Part shown: in pieces, positions 37,636 through 48,402 of the stretch
Numbering within the stretch: position 1 is the stretch's first letter
Layout of the letters: every line of letters starts with the position of its first letter
Assembly: GCA_001247695.2 (NCBI GenBank)
Contig: LGRX02024578.1
Location: 1-64,000 of the forward strand
Length of the DNA stretch: 64,000 nt
Origin: Cymbomonas tetramitiformis
Lineage: Eukaryota; Chlorophyta; Pyramimonadophyceae; Pyramimonadales; Pyramimonadaceae
Direction: 5' to 3'
The notes under the pieces: model-generated
The model's input: only the letters and a program-made list of their open reading frames with translations
The model's database searches: none
Told to the model about the DNA's origin: nothing
Translations under genes and position numbers: made by a program

Positions 37636-38770
37636 TATAATGGTTGTACAAGGGCGGAATCGCGAAAGTGAGCGTATCCATGCTCTCACTCGTTTGAGTC
37701 CAATTTTTTCGTGGAACTTACACATATTTGATGTATATAACCATCCGCCATCATCAACAACGCGAAAAAAAGTTGTTTGATGTTTTTTCATGGATTTTGT
37801 GACTTTTCAGGCGACGAAGACTCTGCCAATCACCGAAATTGGATTATTTGAAGTAGAGTTCACGAAATGGGGGTCTTGGGGTTGTTCTTTTTTGTAAAAT
37901 TACTCCATACATCCATCCGCCATCGTTACCAAGCCAATATCTTTGTCCTTTTGCACTTTTTATAGAGAAATAGTGCCTTTTTAAGCCCTAAGAAGTGCAA
38001 AAATAACTGAAAATCAACAATATCACAATATTCAAAGCATTGAGTGGAATATGCATACGATCAACATAAAGTAATGACCTTTTAGTAAAAATATCTCGTG
38101 GGAAATAAAGGTAACATATCCGAGGGCAAGTGAATGAGTGAAATGAGGCCTGATGAGACATTTTGGCTCAGGGTTTGGCTATGAACCCTTACCATGCCTG
38201 TATCAAATAGTGTATGCATATCATGTCTAGGTATAACAATACATATAATAACACAATCGTGTATTCCCGTTTGAACCATAACTTGGGAGTGCACAAGGTT
38301 GAATGTTCGATACTGCGATGCAAAAAAGTGACTATGCAATTGTGCTAGCAGACCTATCCTACACAAATCACCGCTCGCGCAGCATCGTGGCGAGATAAAT
38401 TGTGTTTAGAACGGTACTTTTGACATGCAGTAAGTGCTAGTATGAACATGTGCGTTGGTGGGTGCGTACAGAGTGTTGTTCATTTTGGATTCAGGGTAAA
38501 ACCCAAAGTGAAATTGCAGGTAATTTTCACCTTGGGTTTCACCCTGAACCCAAAACCAGCCTTGGCCTGGACCAAACAAGAACACCTGTAAGTGCACTTC
38601 TACGAAACTAATATACCTAATACAAGTCTCTAATCCCACTTTTAGGCCGCCCTGTATGCAAAAAAGGTTGAAAGCGTGGCCTCAGATCGATTCCGGCCGT
38701 GGTGCACTGGGGCGTTTTCCCAAAAAGCAATAAGGATCTTCCTCCTGGCATGCACAAGACGCTTGTGAGC
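37636..38770. other. intergenic region with a strong hairpin
   Basis: No gene recognised. At about 38489-38554 CAGGGTAAAACCCAAAGTGAAA is mirrored by TTTTCACCTTGGGTTTCACCCTG with a 12-nt loop, an imperfect hairpin of about 22 bp. Confidence 0.4.
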
Positions 38771-38835
38771 GAGGGTGTCGGGACTCGAACCCGACCTGTG
38801 TAGTTGAAAACTACACAGGCCACCAAGCACCCCCA
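38771..38835 (-). tRNA. tRNA-Glu(TTC)-like sequence lacking a normal D-arm
   Basis: On the minus strand a 7-bp acceptor (GGGGGTG with CACCCTC, one G-T pair) encloses a stem TGTAG/CTACA with loop TTTTCAA (anticodon TTC). A perfect T-arm TCGGG-TTCGAGT-CCCGA carries a consensus B box. Only 12 nt separate the acceptor from the anticodon stem, too short for a D-arm. The anticodon stem could instead extend to nine pairs. It is more likely a tRNA-derived element or pseudogene than a functional nuclear tRNA. Confidence 0.35.
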
Positions 38836-38953
38836 TCTTACTCTAGAAAATCGTGTTCGTGGCTCCGCGCCCCAAGAACTTACTGAGCCCAGCCAAACTC
38901 CGATTGCAAAAATGTCGATACTTCACGAGGGTTGTATCTGCAGCGCAGCATAC

Positions 38954-39623
38954 CTTCATTCGCTTCTCAAACATCTCGAGCTCAGGGCCAACTGTCTCAC
39001 GTTCTGGCACCACCGGCTTGTAACTGCTATCCATCTGCGACGGCACACCAGCGGAGGGCCGCTTCACAACGCACCACTTTGATGGAACAAGCATTCCCCG
39101 CAAGTTGCAAGTATCTTTTTTGGATTTTCCCAGACGCTAATCTGCAGATGAGTTGATTTTGTCTACAACAAGTTACACCTCCAAGCTAACTGGGGTCTGG
39201 GCCCATAAGCAGTCTTGTGTGGAAGCTGTTTACAGCAGTGGCTCACGGGCAGCCAGACGCGCTTGAAACCTGCAAGTCCTCCTCAGCACATCGCCACGTT
39301 GTAGAACAAGGCAGCCGGAATCAAACCCAACCTTTCTGCTTGTGCACCACTATGCTGCAAGCTGTGAAAAGAATGCTTAACACACACGTGGAGCCTCGTC
39401 TACGAACGAACCCTGAAGGCTTCAACTGTGAAAGCTTGCCACGCACCAAGAATTTCACTTGGAGGTCGGATTGGATGTAGTGGGAGAGGTCACGCATCCG
39501 CACGGAGAGTGCAGCCGGCGCCGACTGCAACATACTCCCAAGTCCAAGCAGTCGGGCTTCCTCAGGCCAAGACTTAACCAGCCTCGGGAAGGCAAGAGGG
39601 TAGTACATCTTAAAGCATGAGGC
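38954..39623 (-). CDS. two exons of an unidentified host gene
   Basis: Exon 39447-39623 (59 codons: ASCFKMYYPLAFPRLVKSWP to SDLQVKFL) is bounded by CTCAG and GTGCGT. Exon 38954-39136 (61 codons: KWCVVKRPSAGVPSQM, ERETVGPELEMFEKRMK) is bounded by ATTAG and GTATGC. Both are exact multiples of three with phase-0 borders, so they join without breaking frame. The AG at the second exon's start is the weaker assignment. No protein family recognised. Flanking exons probably exist on one or both sides. The intron is 310 nt. Confidence 0.45.
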
Positions 39624-40030
39624 CTGAGACACTCAGCCAGCAGCAGGCTTGAAGTAAGAATCCGACCAATCGTGTTTTTATTTAGCACGTGCAAGCTATG
39701 CGCTCCATATTCGTTCAGACCAAAAATATGGTAGAAGTCAGGAGAGGGTGAGGCGGTCCATGAACGCGGGAGGAGCACAAACTATGAAGGAACATCGGCC
39801 GCCGACCCATCACCACCCTCACGTGAGAAATGCGCGAGAGTGCAACCGGACAGCAAACTGTCTGGGTGACGGTACAACATTAATCACAGAGCAGGTCAAG
39901 CAAGTCCTTTTATGTGCACATCTCGATGCGCGGAACGCCTGGATGGGCAACAACTGACCATGAAGCATAAAACCTTTCGAAGTGGAAGATAGCAGGTGCA
40001 GCGGGCATGGAGATGTGCACTAGAGGGTTC
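39624..40030. other. spacer between two minus-strand host genes
   Basis: No exon was identified. The region should hold the 3' flank of the p25-alpha-like gene and possibly the promoter or first exons of the next gene. Confidence 0.3.
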
Positions 40031-42116
40031 TCACATTAGATGCTGACTTTTGAGCAAATTCCGATGTTGACCGGATCTTTGCAGCTGCGCTGCAGTCGCA
40101 GTGTGCTGATTGTGAAGACGATGCAGCGCCCTCTGCCGTTCCATTTGCAGATGGTACTGATGATGCTTCTCCATTTCTTTCTCCATTTCCTCTTTTTGCT
40201 GTTCCTGCCTCTCTGCGCGTGCTTCATAGTCGATTGCTGGCGAACGAGAGCCGCTGAATCGCTTGTCGTACGCCTCCTGTTACAAGTACTCGACGAAATG
40301 CTGTTATTGGTAAAGATGCAGCAGATGAAATTCGAAGGCTAGCTGGCCATGACGACTGACAGCCGTCCTTGCCACTACAGTCGGAAAGGTGTGAGAGAGC
40401 ACTCGGGAAGAGGATGACAACACCTGTCGTCACTCGCCTACCTTATAGTGTAGCTTAACCTGCTCTGAACATCGTGCTATATACTTTTTACAAGCTGCCA
40501 TCTGCAAGCAACACAGCAACCGTGTGAACCAGCAGGGAAATACACGAAAAGCACAGTACAAGGCGCAGGTTGTCGTGTGGGGCGTGGTTCCTCAAACCTC
40601 AGATATGGTTGCGGCGGTCTCAGTGAGCTTGTCATGAACCTTTTCGGCCACGAGCAGAGACAGCCTTGCGAGGCACTCGATGAACTCGGGGAAGTTTAGC
40701 TCATCTTGGAACTCATCAGCATCGTCACCCTCGTTCACAGCTCTGAAGATGTCCAGCTGTGTAAATCCAACGCCCCGTGTTATAAGTGAATTTGGATGGT
40801 GCAGTTGGGGCGTCCCGGAAATTAGCAGATGACGGCGTGATAGCAAGCCCAAGAAGCCAGGGAAGTGCAAACGGGCTTAGTAGTACGATGAAAGTACCGC
40901 GTCACGCTTAGATACGCAATGAGGAACCACTTCGAAGTTGAGGAGGAATTTGGTGAACTCATCCATGCTTATGGATCGGTTCGTGTTTTTCACAGCCTGC
41001 AACCAACGGAACGGTGGCTGAACCTGGGACCCTTCTACATGGGCAACCTGGAGGAGCAGCAAAATACAAGACAACTTCCAAGGCAACGGCAAAAAATAAC
41101 AGAGGGCCACCTGCTTTCTTGCCGTCATCATGAACGGCACTAGCTAATACGAGGGAAGAACGACAGCGCACCTTCCAATTTGAGTTATCATAAGTTGGGA
41201 AATCAAGAGTAGCGTAAAACGCATACACTGACTTCAGCAGAGTGTCATAGTGCACGAAGACGTCCTGTAACAACGTTCCGAGTTATGCTTAGTGCTGAGA
41301 AAGCTGTTTGATACATGTACACGCGTAGAAGTCACCTAAATGAATTTTTGTGACGGCTCGTGCAAATCGCATCCAGCGTTTACTGCTTATATCTGACTCC
41401 TTATGCGCGCGTGCAGTGCATCCAAGCGCCATAAACCTGTCTGAACAGTCACATAATACGGGCACTTGAAGGAGGCAAGAAAAGACCCGCACCATGACTT
41501 TAGGAGTTAGAAGCTTTTCGTGCTGGGTGTGTTTCTGTGTTGCATTCTTCCCGAATTTTATCAAGTGCTCAGTTTGTAGCCTCAGGAGGGCTTCCGCCGG
41601 CGATAGCTGCACAACTCCACAAGGTGAGCATACATACGGTCCGGAGCCCGAAACGACCCATCCTGTCAGCCATCTATCACCATGTAAAAGCCCTCGCCCG
41701 CTCACCTTAGGAAACAGTCTTTTCGACAGGGTATGCATCAGTGCTTGAAATTCCTCCCACATCAATTTATTGTCGTCGCGCCCCCCCCCAGCTGTATCCA
41801 TGGCCTGAAATAAAGCACAACTCATCAGCTCAAAAGAGAGGCTGTTGGACCCCAGGCAAACAGCGTCCGAACCTCTGACGGCGCTCTAAAATCCGAAAAG
41901 GCAAGTCAAAGACACACTTGCTCAACAAAAGGGTGTGCAACAAAGGATTTTCTCGTTGCAAAGGCACGTCCCCCCGATGATAGGGCTAAAGGCAAAATGG
42001 CATACGTAGAAAAGGACGTCCACTTCTCCCCACCCGAACCGGTTGTCCAGCAGCCTGCAGTCTCGAACCATTCGATGGAAGCCAGTGATTCCCATCAGGT
42101 CGCCAAAGCGGTCCCT
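40031..42116 (-). CDS. p25-alpha/EF-hand-like host protein, seven exons
   Basis: Exons on the minus strand: 42006-42116, 41706-41804, 41172-41264, 40898-40996, 40598-40756, 40442-40501 and 40031-40276 (stop TGA). All introns are phase 0 with GT and AG borders, and every exon is a multiple of three. The first two exons give TGFHRMVRDCRLLDNRF, EVDVLFY and MWEEFQALMHTLSKRLFP, the layout of the p25-alpha (TPPP) domain. Later exons add EF-hand-like helices (SMDEFTKFLLNFEVVP; ELNFPEFIECLARLSL). The last exon is a basic coiled coil (ERQEQQKEEMEKEMEKHHQY). p25-alpha proteins bind tubulin and track with motile cilia. Upstream exons are probably missing. Family call is from pattern, not alignment. Confidence 0.7.
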
Positions 42117-43209
42117 CTGCAGCACCCAAGCCCCGAATCTGAGAAAACACGCTTACGAAGTCCCGTAAGTGCTGTTCACAAACGAAGGGTCCTCGACGAA
42201 TTCTTGAGAATTCGTCACGGGCGCTGGGGCCCTGCTCGACGAATTCTCAGAATTCGTCGAGGGCTGTGGGCTCTCGACGAATTCTTGAGAAGGGGCCCTC
42301 GACGAATTCTCAAGAATTCGTCGAGGACCCTCGAAGAATTCTCAGAATTCGTCGAGGGAGCACAGCACCCCCAGAGCCCGTGACGAATTCTATATTCTTC
42401 AGGAATTCGTCGAAGGCTCTCGACGAATTCTGCCTTCTCAAAGAAGAAACACCCAGGTGCCTGGTCACAGTCAGTGTGTGCAGACTGCTCGAGGCGTATC
42501 ACAAATATCTGGAAGTGTGGCATGTAGATTAAGGCATTATTTTCCAAGTAGTATTGCACACAGCTTCCGCACCGTGCAGCAATGCTGCAACAACTCCAAG
42601 TAACGGTGACTGACGGGAGGAATGCCCAGCTCATGTTATGCGATATTCACGCGTTCACAATTCCAAATGCAGACATGCAGTCTTCTTGATTGATAACCAC
42701 GCAAGCACTGTGAGAAGACCAGTGCTGTCTTGACGCCCAGATACCTAAAGAAAACAGTCCGGGACCGTTGCTGTAGCTTGCCTTCTTGAGTTGCAAATAC
42801 AAGATGGGTTTCCAGGATATAAAAAATCTCACGACCTTAAGTAAGTGTGGAACACAAGATCACGTTGGAAGTAACGATGAAGCGGAGTATTGCTATTACA
42901 ACTATGCTTACAACGGTGTTGAGCAATACGCACTCTACCGTGATTGGCACCCCTGCTATGATAGCTGGGTGTTGCTGCCTGGTTTCAATATCCGCTTTTC
43001 AAACGAATTGCGGATAGGTGTGCTTTCCGTTCCACCATATGCGCCTTCTTCAAAAATTATATATTTTTGTCCTGGTGGCTGCACTGAAGAGCTCTTGGTG
43101 TTCCGTTCCCTTTTGTTTCGTTAATGAGAGAACAATGTAACCAAGACGGGAACGTTTTGTTCTTCTACTGGCATGCTAGGTGTTCCGTGGACGTCAGTAG
43201 TTTATGATG
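42117..43209. other. region upstream of the p25-alpha-like gene, with palindrome cluster
   Basis: Holds the palindromic GAATTC cluster (listed separately) and possibly further 5' exons, none of which could be delimited. A 112-codon plus-strand frame at 42786-43124 (CYYNYAYNGVEQYALYRDWH) is not recognised and may be spurious. Confidence 0.3.
42190..42435. repeat. cluster of GACGAATTC palindromes
   Basis: Five to six units of the form GACGAATTCTTGAGAATTCGTC or GACGAATTCTCAGAATTCGTC occur in about 245 bp, separated by GC-rich CTCGAGGGC-type spacers. Each unit is itself a near-perfect hairpin of 8-10 bp stem. Confidence 0.85.
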
Positions 43210-43446
43210 TACGTGCTTTTGGGGGGTATTATTGTTAGATATATATAGTTCGGAGTGAACGTATATAGATAACTGGAAATAAACCCTGGGTTCAGGGTTT
43301 CCGGAATCAGAACGGTAAAAGTCCCATTGATAAAAGGGAGATACACATAAATACTAACGGGAGTTTCCCGACTACTGGTGACGGTCACCCAGCCTACTTT
43401 AGGAAGTGACAAGTGACAGATTAAACTGTCGGTGTGTCACATCCAG
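43210..43446 (-). repeat. 3' LTR of element D
   Basis: Begins TGCTG like the LTRs of E and G and shares the GTGACAC...GTCAC palindrome style and AAATAAACCCTGGG stretch (E has AAATAAACCCTAAG). The far boundary near 43210 is approximate. No partner LTR present. Confidence 0.5.
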
Positions 43447-43676
43447 CACACCACCTAGGGTGGTGACCGGAGCTAGTAGTGAAACGAAGCAAACAAACTC
43501 CCTACTTAACTTCAGGAGGAAACTGTAGCACACATGGGGGCCTGTACTCTTGGCCAGGGCGGTCCCAGGTCACATCAAAGGTTGTCAGATACTGCTGTTA
43601 ATTGCTAAAACCCTAAACACAGCTCAAATTCAGAGAGCTCCTCTGCACATCTAGGAGGCTAACGAACAACTAATCT

Positions 43677-45475
43677 CTAGGCAGGCGCGGTGTGATCAAT
43701 CTCAGCCCGACTAGAGGTCTGCGGGACTGGCGGTCCGGCCCGGAGCAGCGTGAGGGTGAAGTAGTTGCCGGCCTCCGGGGCCGGTGGTAAATCATTCGTA
43801 GAAGAAATTTCTGAATCCTCGATCACAGCTGCATGGTCACCAGAGCTCGGCTCCTCGTCATCGGACGAGTACGGCGGTGGCGGGTAAGGCGGTGACGGCG
43901 GAACTGGTGGGTCGGGGTCATATAGCTCTGGCGGCCGCGGTACATTGTGGAGAGTGCGGAATCCTTGCCGCAACTCCCGATACCGTGCATGTCGCCGTGG
44001 CGGAATAGCAACCGTGTACGCACCTCCCACCGCGTCGCCAAGATCGTCATGAAGCATTGCAGTCGGTGAAGTTCGCGTAGTTGTGACTGCAGAGGCAGTC
44101 CACGTAGCACCACCGACCGGCGGAGCCGTGCATGAGCGCGCATCGGCACCACCGACACCGGCAACGGTGTGCGGTGCGGCGGTGGCACAAATCACAAATA
44201 GTGCACATACCAAGGACGAAGTGAGAAGAGACCTCCCGAAGCCCGGAATGCCGTTCCCACAGCCGTACCGTGGCCGCGGCAGTGCCACCGAGGCATCCTC
44301 GTCGTCATCGTCGCTCGTGGCGTAGGTCGCGGGCTCGTAGTCCATCACGCGCTCCGGTGCCTCAACCGCGGAGAGCAAATTCATGCTCGGGGCCGGCTCG
44401 ACGGGCGCCCCCAATGTTCGGCGGTCCGGTCCATTCCTCCTCGGATTCAACCGACGCGGGCGGAGAGTGCGTGACCGGCTCCGACACCACCGGCATGTTG
44501 GCGGTGAAGGTGTTGACATTGAAAGTGGTTTCCCCAGCCGTGCGCGCCAACTCAGAGAACTCGGTGACGGCGGACACGAGGGCCTCACCGCCCACCTCGC
44601 AGAACGAGCACGCGGAGAGGTCAGTGAAGATCTCCGGCTTCCCGCCCGCGAGCATGCAAAGCGCGTCGAACTCCACGGCGTCGTCGTGGTCGATGGCATG
44701 TTGGAACTTCGCGGCAAGCACGGAGCTCTCGGCCTCCTCAGCGAAAGCGTAGGCCGAGAGCCCGGTCCTGCCACCGTTCGGGCAGTCCCGATGCCAATGC
44801 CGCGCTTTTCCCTTAGCGCACACCTGATTTTGGCAGTACGGGATCGTCGCACCGGTGTCGCGATGGAAAGCCACCTTCTTGGATACGGTTTGAGACCAAT
44901 TTCCCCCCTTGGGGAGGGGCGAGGCCGCGAAGCGGGTCTTGACGCGGCGGTCCGGCTTGTCCGCGCGAGGAGTGAACCCCCGTGGAGACGGCTCGGACTC
45001 GGCGGTGGCGAGAAAGGCGGCCAATTGCCGCTTCAAGTCGAGGACCATCGTCCTCAAGTCCGCGAGCTCACCCGTCGCGTCCAAATCACCGTTGTCCTTC
45101 TTCATGAAGTGCGTGCCGTGGGAGTACCGGTGTGCGGACGCGGTGGCGGTGCCCGCCCGCACGTGCTCGCCGTAGCACTCACGTACCCATGATTGCTGGA
45201 TCGTGAGTAGGTCGTTGGCGGCTCGTTGGTCGTGAAGAAGCAAGCGGGACACCACCGGCTGGTAGAAGGTGGTGTCGAGTGCTTTGATGAAAAGCGACTT
45301 CACGTCCTCGTCCAAAAGCGTTGCCCTCGTCCTCGCAGCCTTGAGCGCGGCGTTGAAATCCTCGATGGGTCCATGAGGGTCCATGCCCGCAGGGATGCGG
45401 ACGGCGAACATGTCCGCTTGCCCCTGGAAGGGGTCACCAATCGGGATCATTCGACGGGCGAACTCGAGCAGAACA
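43677..45475 (-). pseudogene. gag: Gag-like protein of element D, frameshifted
   Basis: Frame 1 from the truncated start (LLEFARRMIPIGDPFQGQAD) carries a helical capsid region, a coiled-coil piece (TGELADLRTMVLDLKRQLAAF) and a zinc-knuckle-like YCQNQVCAKGKARHWHRDC. Near 44400-44420 a one-base shift moves the sequence to frame 2, which continues PAPSMNLLSAVEAPERVMDY and DDDDEDASVALPRPRYGCGN. A hydrophobic segment follows (SLLTSSLVCALFVICATAA), then a Pro-rich tail, and it ends TAG at 43677. The hydrophobic stretch sits at the same place as in element E. No enzyme domains. The frameshift suggests an inactive copy. Confidence 0.6.
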
Positions 45476-46027
45476 CGCTTGCCTGGTGCCTGGTGCAGTC
45501 TGCACGCGGTACATCAGTACAAGATGAGGAAGCTGGGCCCCAACCCTTTAGGCGCATCTCCTTCCTCGCCCCCGCTGGACGAACCCACCCCGAAGGGGAC
45601 CTCTTCGCTCCACGCCGCTGACGCGCCGACCACCCCGGGAGGAAACCTTGAAGATCCACCCGACCGCGCTCAATCTTCGCTCGAAGTGGCAGAGGAGACC
45701 TCTACCTCCAGTTCGCTCTGCTTCACCCAGCAGATGACCACCGTCAAGACGCATGAAGCAGAGGACGTGCTGCCCCGCCTGGACAGCCACCCCATCGCTG
45801 AAGACCCCGGAGCAATGGAAGAAGACTCCTCGGTCGATTCGCTCCGCTACACCCAGCAGATGGCGGCAGCTGGGACCCATGAGGCGAGGGCTGAAGGGAA
45901 CCACCTGAGCTCCCACCAACTCGCCCTCGACCCCTCCACCAGCAGCCCCCAGCAGAGTGACGAGGACCCCCTTACCACAGTGGGACCCCCCACACCAGTC
46001 TCACCACCAGTGCCACTACCCATGTGA
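45476..46027 (+). pseudogene. Ser/Pro/Thr-rich Gag-Pol linker region of fragment B
   Basis: Open from the junction to TGA 46025-46027, with two related internal segments (SSLCFTQQMTTVKTHEAE and SLRYTQQMAAAGTHEARA). No zinc knuckle. It precedes the protease ORF, which lies in another frame starting within four bases of this ORF's end, so a frameshift separates them. Confidence 0.45.
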
Positions 46028-46999
46028 GCCCCACAGTGAGCGGTACTACCCACGTGAGCCCCACAGCAAGTGGCACAACCCATGTGAGCCCTACAGTGAG
46101 CACTACCCACGTGAGCCCTACCACCTGCGGCACCACTCATGTGAGTCCCACCGCCAGCGATACCACTCATGTCAGCCCCACCCCGAGCGAATGCATTCCA
46201 ACGGGCGCCCTGCTGACAGCGAGCGCAGACGATCTCATCAGCCACCCGACCGAAGACATCGACTTGCTGGATGAAGAGTTCTACGCCGCGTGTAGGCAAA
46301 CGGCGAAGGAGTGTCGCAACGCCTCGGACAATCTTCTCCCCAACCTCAAGTGTAAAAGCATACGCACGGATGGGGGAGTTCAGTGGAAGACCGACATTGA
46401 GGGGACTCTCGCAGCGGCGCATGACGAAGAGGGACCGCTGCTACTGGTGTTCTACGCGACCCTCATAGGGCACACGGTTAAGGTGTTGATTGACTCGGGA
46501 GCTTCCGACAACTTCATCTCGGAGCAGAGTGCTAAGCGATGTGGCCTCACGACACGGGCTGGCTCCGAGATGCGAGTCACCCTAGCGGACGGATCTGTGA
46601 AGATCACAGGCGCCACCGCGTACGCCAAGTTTAACACGCACACCTCCACGGGCACCTACACGGAGAACGCCCTTGCCCTTCGGATTCTTCCCCTGGGCAT
46701 ACAAGTGGACGTTATTCTCGGCGGAAGATGGCTGCGCAGCCACTCCCCCGTAACCCTGGGTTATGAGGGAAACGGTTCTGTGTCCTTCCTCAGGAAGTCC
46801 CGTGGCGGCAAGATTGGAGATCGCGTCACTATTACAGGTTGCTCTCCTGGGAAGGCACCTGGAGACACGTCTCCAAAGGGCACTGCTTGTGCGGGATTGG
46901 TGGACGAAGTGTTCCTGACCCCTGACCAGCTGAAGAAGTACTTGGTGTACGCGGAAACGCAAAAGATGCGCGGCAACGATGACCCCGAGATACAACCTG
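45476..46999 (+). mobile_element. Ty3-like fragment B (Gag end and protease)
   Basis: Truncated at both ends: it abuts element D at about 45475, and at 46999 it changes abruptly to unrelated sequence before any RT. Its last 351 bp match element A at about 99%. Confidence 0.75.
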
Positions 47000-47058
47000 A
47001 ACAAGGCTACACTTCAAGCAATTGCAATATCTTTATGGCAGGAAAGATTGACCAGTAA
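46024..47058 (+). CDS. pro: retropepsin-like protease of fragment B with HVSPT repeats
   Basis: Residues 1-60 are tandem repeats of THVSPTASGTT type (33-bp DNA unit). Residues about 135-200 carry the retropepsin active site VKVLIDSGASDNFIS, flap-side sequences VTLADGSVKI and the second conserved box IQVDVILGGRWL. The protein is cut after EIQP, and the last 18 residues before TAA belong to the neighbouring sequence. Retropepsins act as dimers to process Gag-Pol. The equivalent enzyme in element C has VKVLIDTGASSSF. The active-site triad here is DSG, common in Ty3-like elements. Confidence 0.8.
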   Translation: MSPTVSGTTHVSPTASGTTHVSPTVSTTHVSPTTCGTTHVSPTASDTTHVSPTPSECIPTGALLTASADDLISHPTEDIDLLDEEFYAACRQTAKECRNASDNLLPNLKCKSIRTDGGVQWKTDIEGTLAAAHDEEGPLLLVFYATLIGHTVKVLIDSGASDNFISEQSAKRCGLTTRAGSEMRVTLADGSVKITGATAYAKFNTHTSTGTYTENALALRILPLGIQVDVILGGRWLRSHSPVTLGYEGNGSVSFLRKSRGGKIGDRVTITGCSPGKAPGDTSPKGTACAGLVDEVFLTPDQLKKYLVYAETQKMRGNDDPEIQPEQGYTSSNCNIFMAGKIDQ

Positions 47059-47269
47059 ATTAACAGGTTGAGCAACAGCTCCTCCAAATAGTTACTTCAA
47101 GTTAGAACAGCCTCCAAATGGGCAATATTCATGTCTTATACTTTCAAGGCGCGCAATTCATATCTCTAATCGATCTGTCCCATGTCGGCTGGCATATCAT
47201 CATCTGCCACCTATACAAATCCTAATCAGAGAATCTGCATTTGGACAATCCTAATCAAGACAGTTGATT
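47059..47269. other. short spacer
   Basis: No gene seen; unique sequence between fragment B and the acidic ORF. Confidence 0.3.
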
Positions 47270-48079
47270 TCATTGTCCCTTGCTGATCTTTGCCTTCTTC
47301 CTACGAGGAGCCACGTCCAGCACTTCTTCTTCATCACTGTCACTGCTCATGGTGCATTTCAAATGAGTGATATACTCATGTGTCCAACATCTCGGATATT
47401 TCCTAGATTGCCTCTTCGTCTCTTCAGACACCCCAGCCTTATTCTCAACCATTGAAGTCAATCCAGTATCCGACCCATATGGTTTCTTTGGTGGTACATG
47501 AACAGTTTCCACCACAGAGGCTGGGGCATCCTCAGATATGGCCTCAGACTTCTGCTCGGTAATAGGCTGATCATCGGGCTGAACAGGTGAGGTCGGGGAG
47601 GTGCCCTTTGGTACCCAGTGAAGTTCACCCTTCTCATCCATGATCAATTGCAGTCCCAGTCTCTTCAACCTTCGAGCTTCAGCTTGTTCTTCAGCATCGT
47701 CAGCTACCAAGTCATCGAACTCGCTGACGTCATCCTCGGTGTCATCATATTCAGGCGAAGTTGGCTCCCATTTCGGACTGGCAGTGTCCATGTCATATAT
47801 GACACCCGCGTCATCTTTGTCATCCGAACCTGGTAGTTTCTCCTTACTGTTAGTGACACCTGCGTCATCATTGTCATCAGAATCTGGTAACTTCTCCTTA
47901 CTCCAGGACACAGCGCCTGTATCCGAATCTTCACTGTTCGTAGGCGCTGAGTGTATAGGCTTACGCCCCTTGTAGGGAATTCCACGATATTCGTCATCGT
48001 CAATCACAATCGTCGGATTCCAGTACGCGATCCCCACGCGGCTGATCGGTAATGAGAATGGCGCTACCGGCGCCTTCAA
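47270..48079 (-). CDS. acidic protein of unknown function
   Basis: 269 codons, MKAPVAPFSLPISRVGIAYW to TGA. Two imperfect repeats (SKEKLPDSDDNDDAGV and SKEKLPGSDDKDDAGV) sit at residues about 60-90, followed by a strongly acidic stretch (YDDTEDDVSEFDDLVADDAE), a hydrophobic patch GLQLIMDEKGELHWVPKG and a C-terminus with a likely nuclear signal (APRRKKAKISKGQ). No known domain. It lies beyond the LTR end of fragment F, so it may be host-derived or part of another element. Confidence 0.4.
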   Translation of the reverse strand: MKAPVAPFSLPISRVGIAYWNPTIVIDDDEYRGIPYKGRKPIHSAPTNSEDSDTGAVSWSKEKLPDSDDNDDAGVTNSKEKLPGSDDKDDAGVIYDMDTASPKWEPTSPEYDDTEDDVSEFDDLVADDAEEQAEARRLKRLGLQLIMDEKGELHWVPKGTSPTSPVQPDDQPITEQKSEAISEDAPASVVETVHVPPKKPYGSDTGLTSMVENKAGVSEETKRQSRKYPRCWTHEYITHLKCTMSSDSDEEEVLDVAPRRKKAKISKGQ

Positions 48080-48083
48080 CTGA

Positions 48084-48345
48084 GTGGCGTCTTCTAGAAA
48101 CCAGCCACCGCCCCTATTACGCTCCCAGCGGCCTAGCGCACCAGAAGGGTGTACGATAATATATGCTGCCAGCTATAATCAAGCCCAGGCTTTCGCTCCC
48201 CATAGTACGAAGTCAATGGCTCGGGAGTCCCCTTCCGAGCCCATTGCCATCTCACTGCCCCAGTATGCATAAATACAATATGCCAATCGAATGGCTTGGC
48301 CGGGCTATTGTTCCCTGGCACAACTCCTCCCCTCTTAGCTTGTTA
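48084..48345 (-). mobile_element. polypurine tract and 3' LTR of Ty3-like fragment F
   Basis: Minus strand: CTAAGAGGGGAGGAGT followed by TGTGCCAGGGAACAATAGCC. It directly follows the pol/methyltransferase ORF. The LTR end is not defined; sequence composition changes by about 48100. Confidence 0.45.
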
Positions 48346-48402
48346 GTACAAAGAGATGATAACTCAGAGTCATTTGTACAGCAGCTAAGATCCAGACACA
48401 GA

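Larger units (their letters stand above)
43210..45475 (-). mobile_element. gag-only LTR element D, 5'-truncated
   Basis: On the minus strand: Gag ORF (45475-43677), a G-rich tract GGTCACCACCCTAGGTGGTG, then an LTR starting TGCTGGATGTGACACACC. The tract next to the LTR is homologous to the same position in element E (CACCACC...GGGTGGTGAC on the plus strand in both). The 5' LTR and Gag start are missing because Ty3 fragment B begins at about 45475. Confidence 0.65.
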
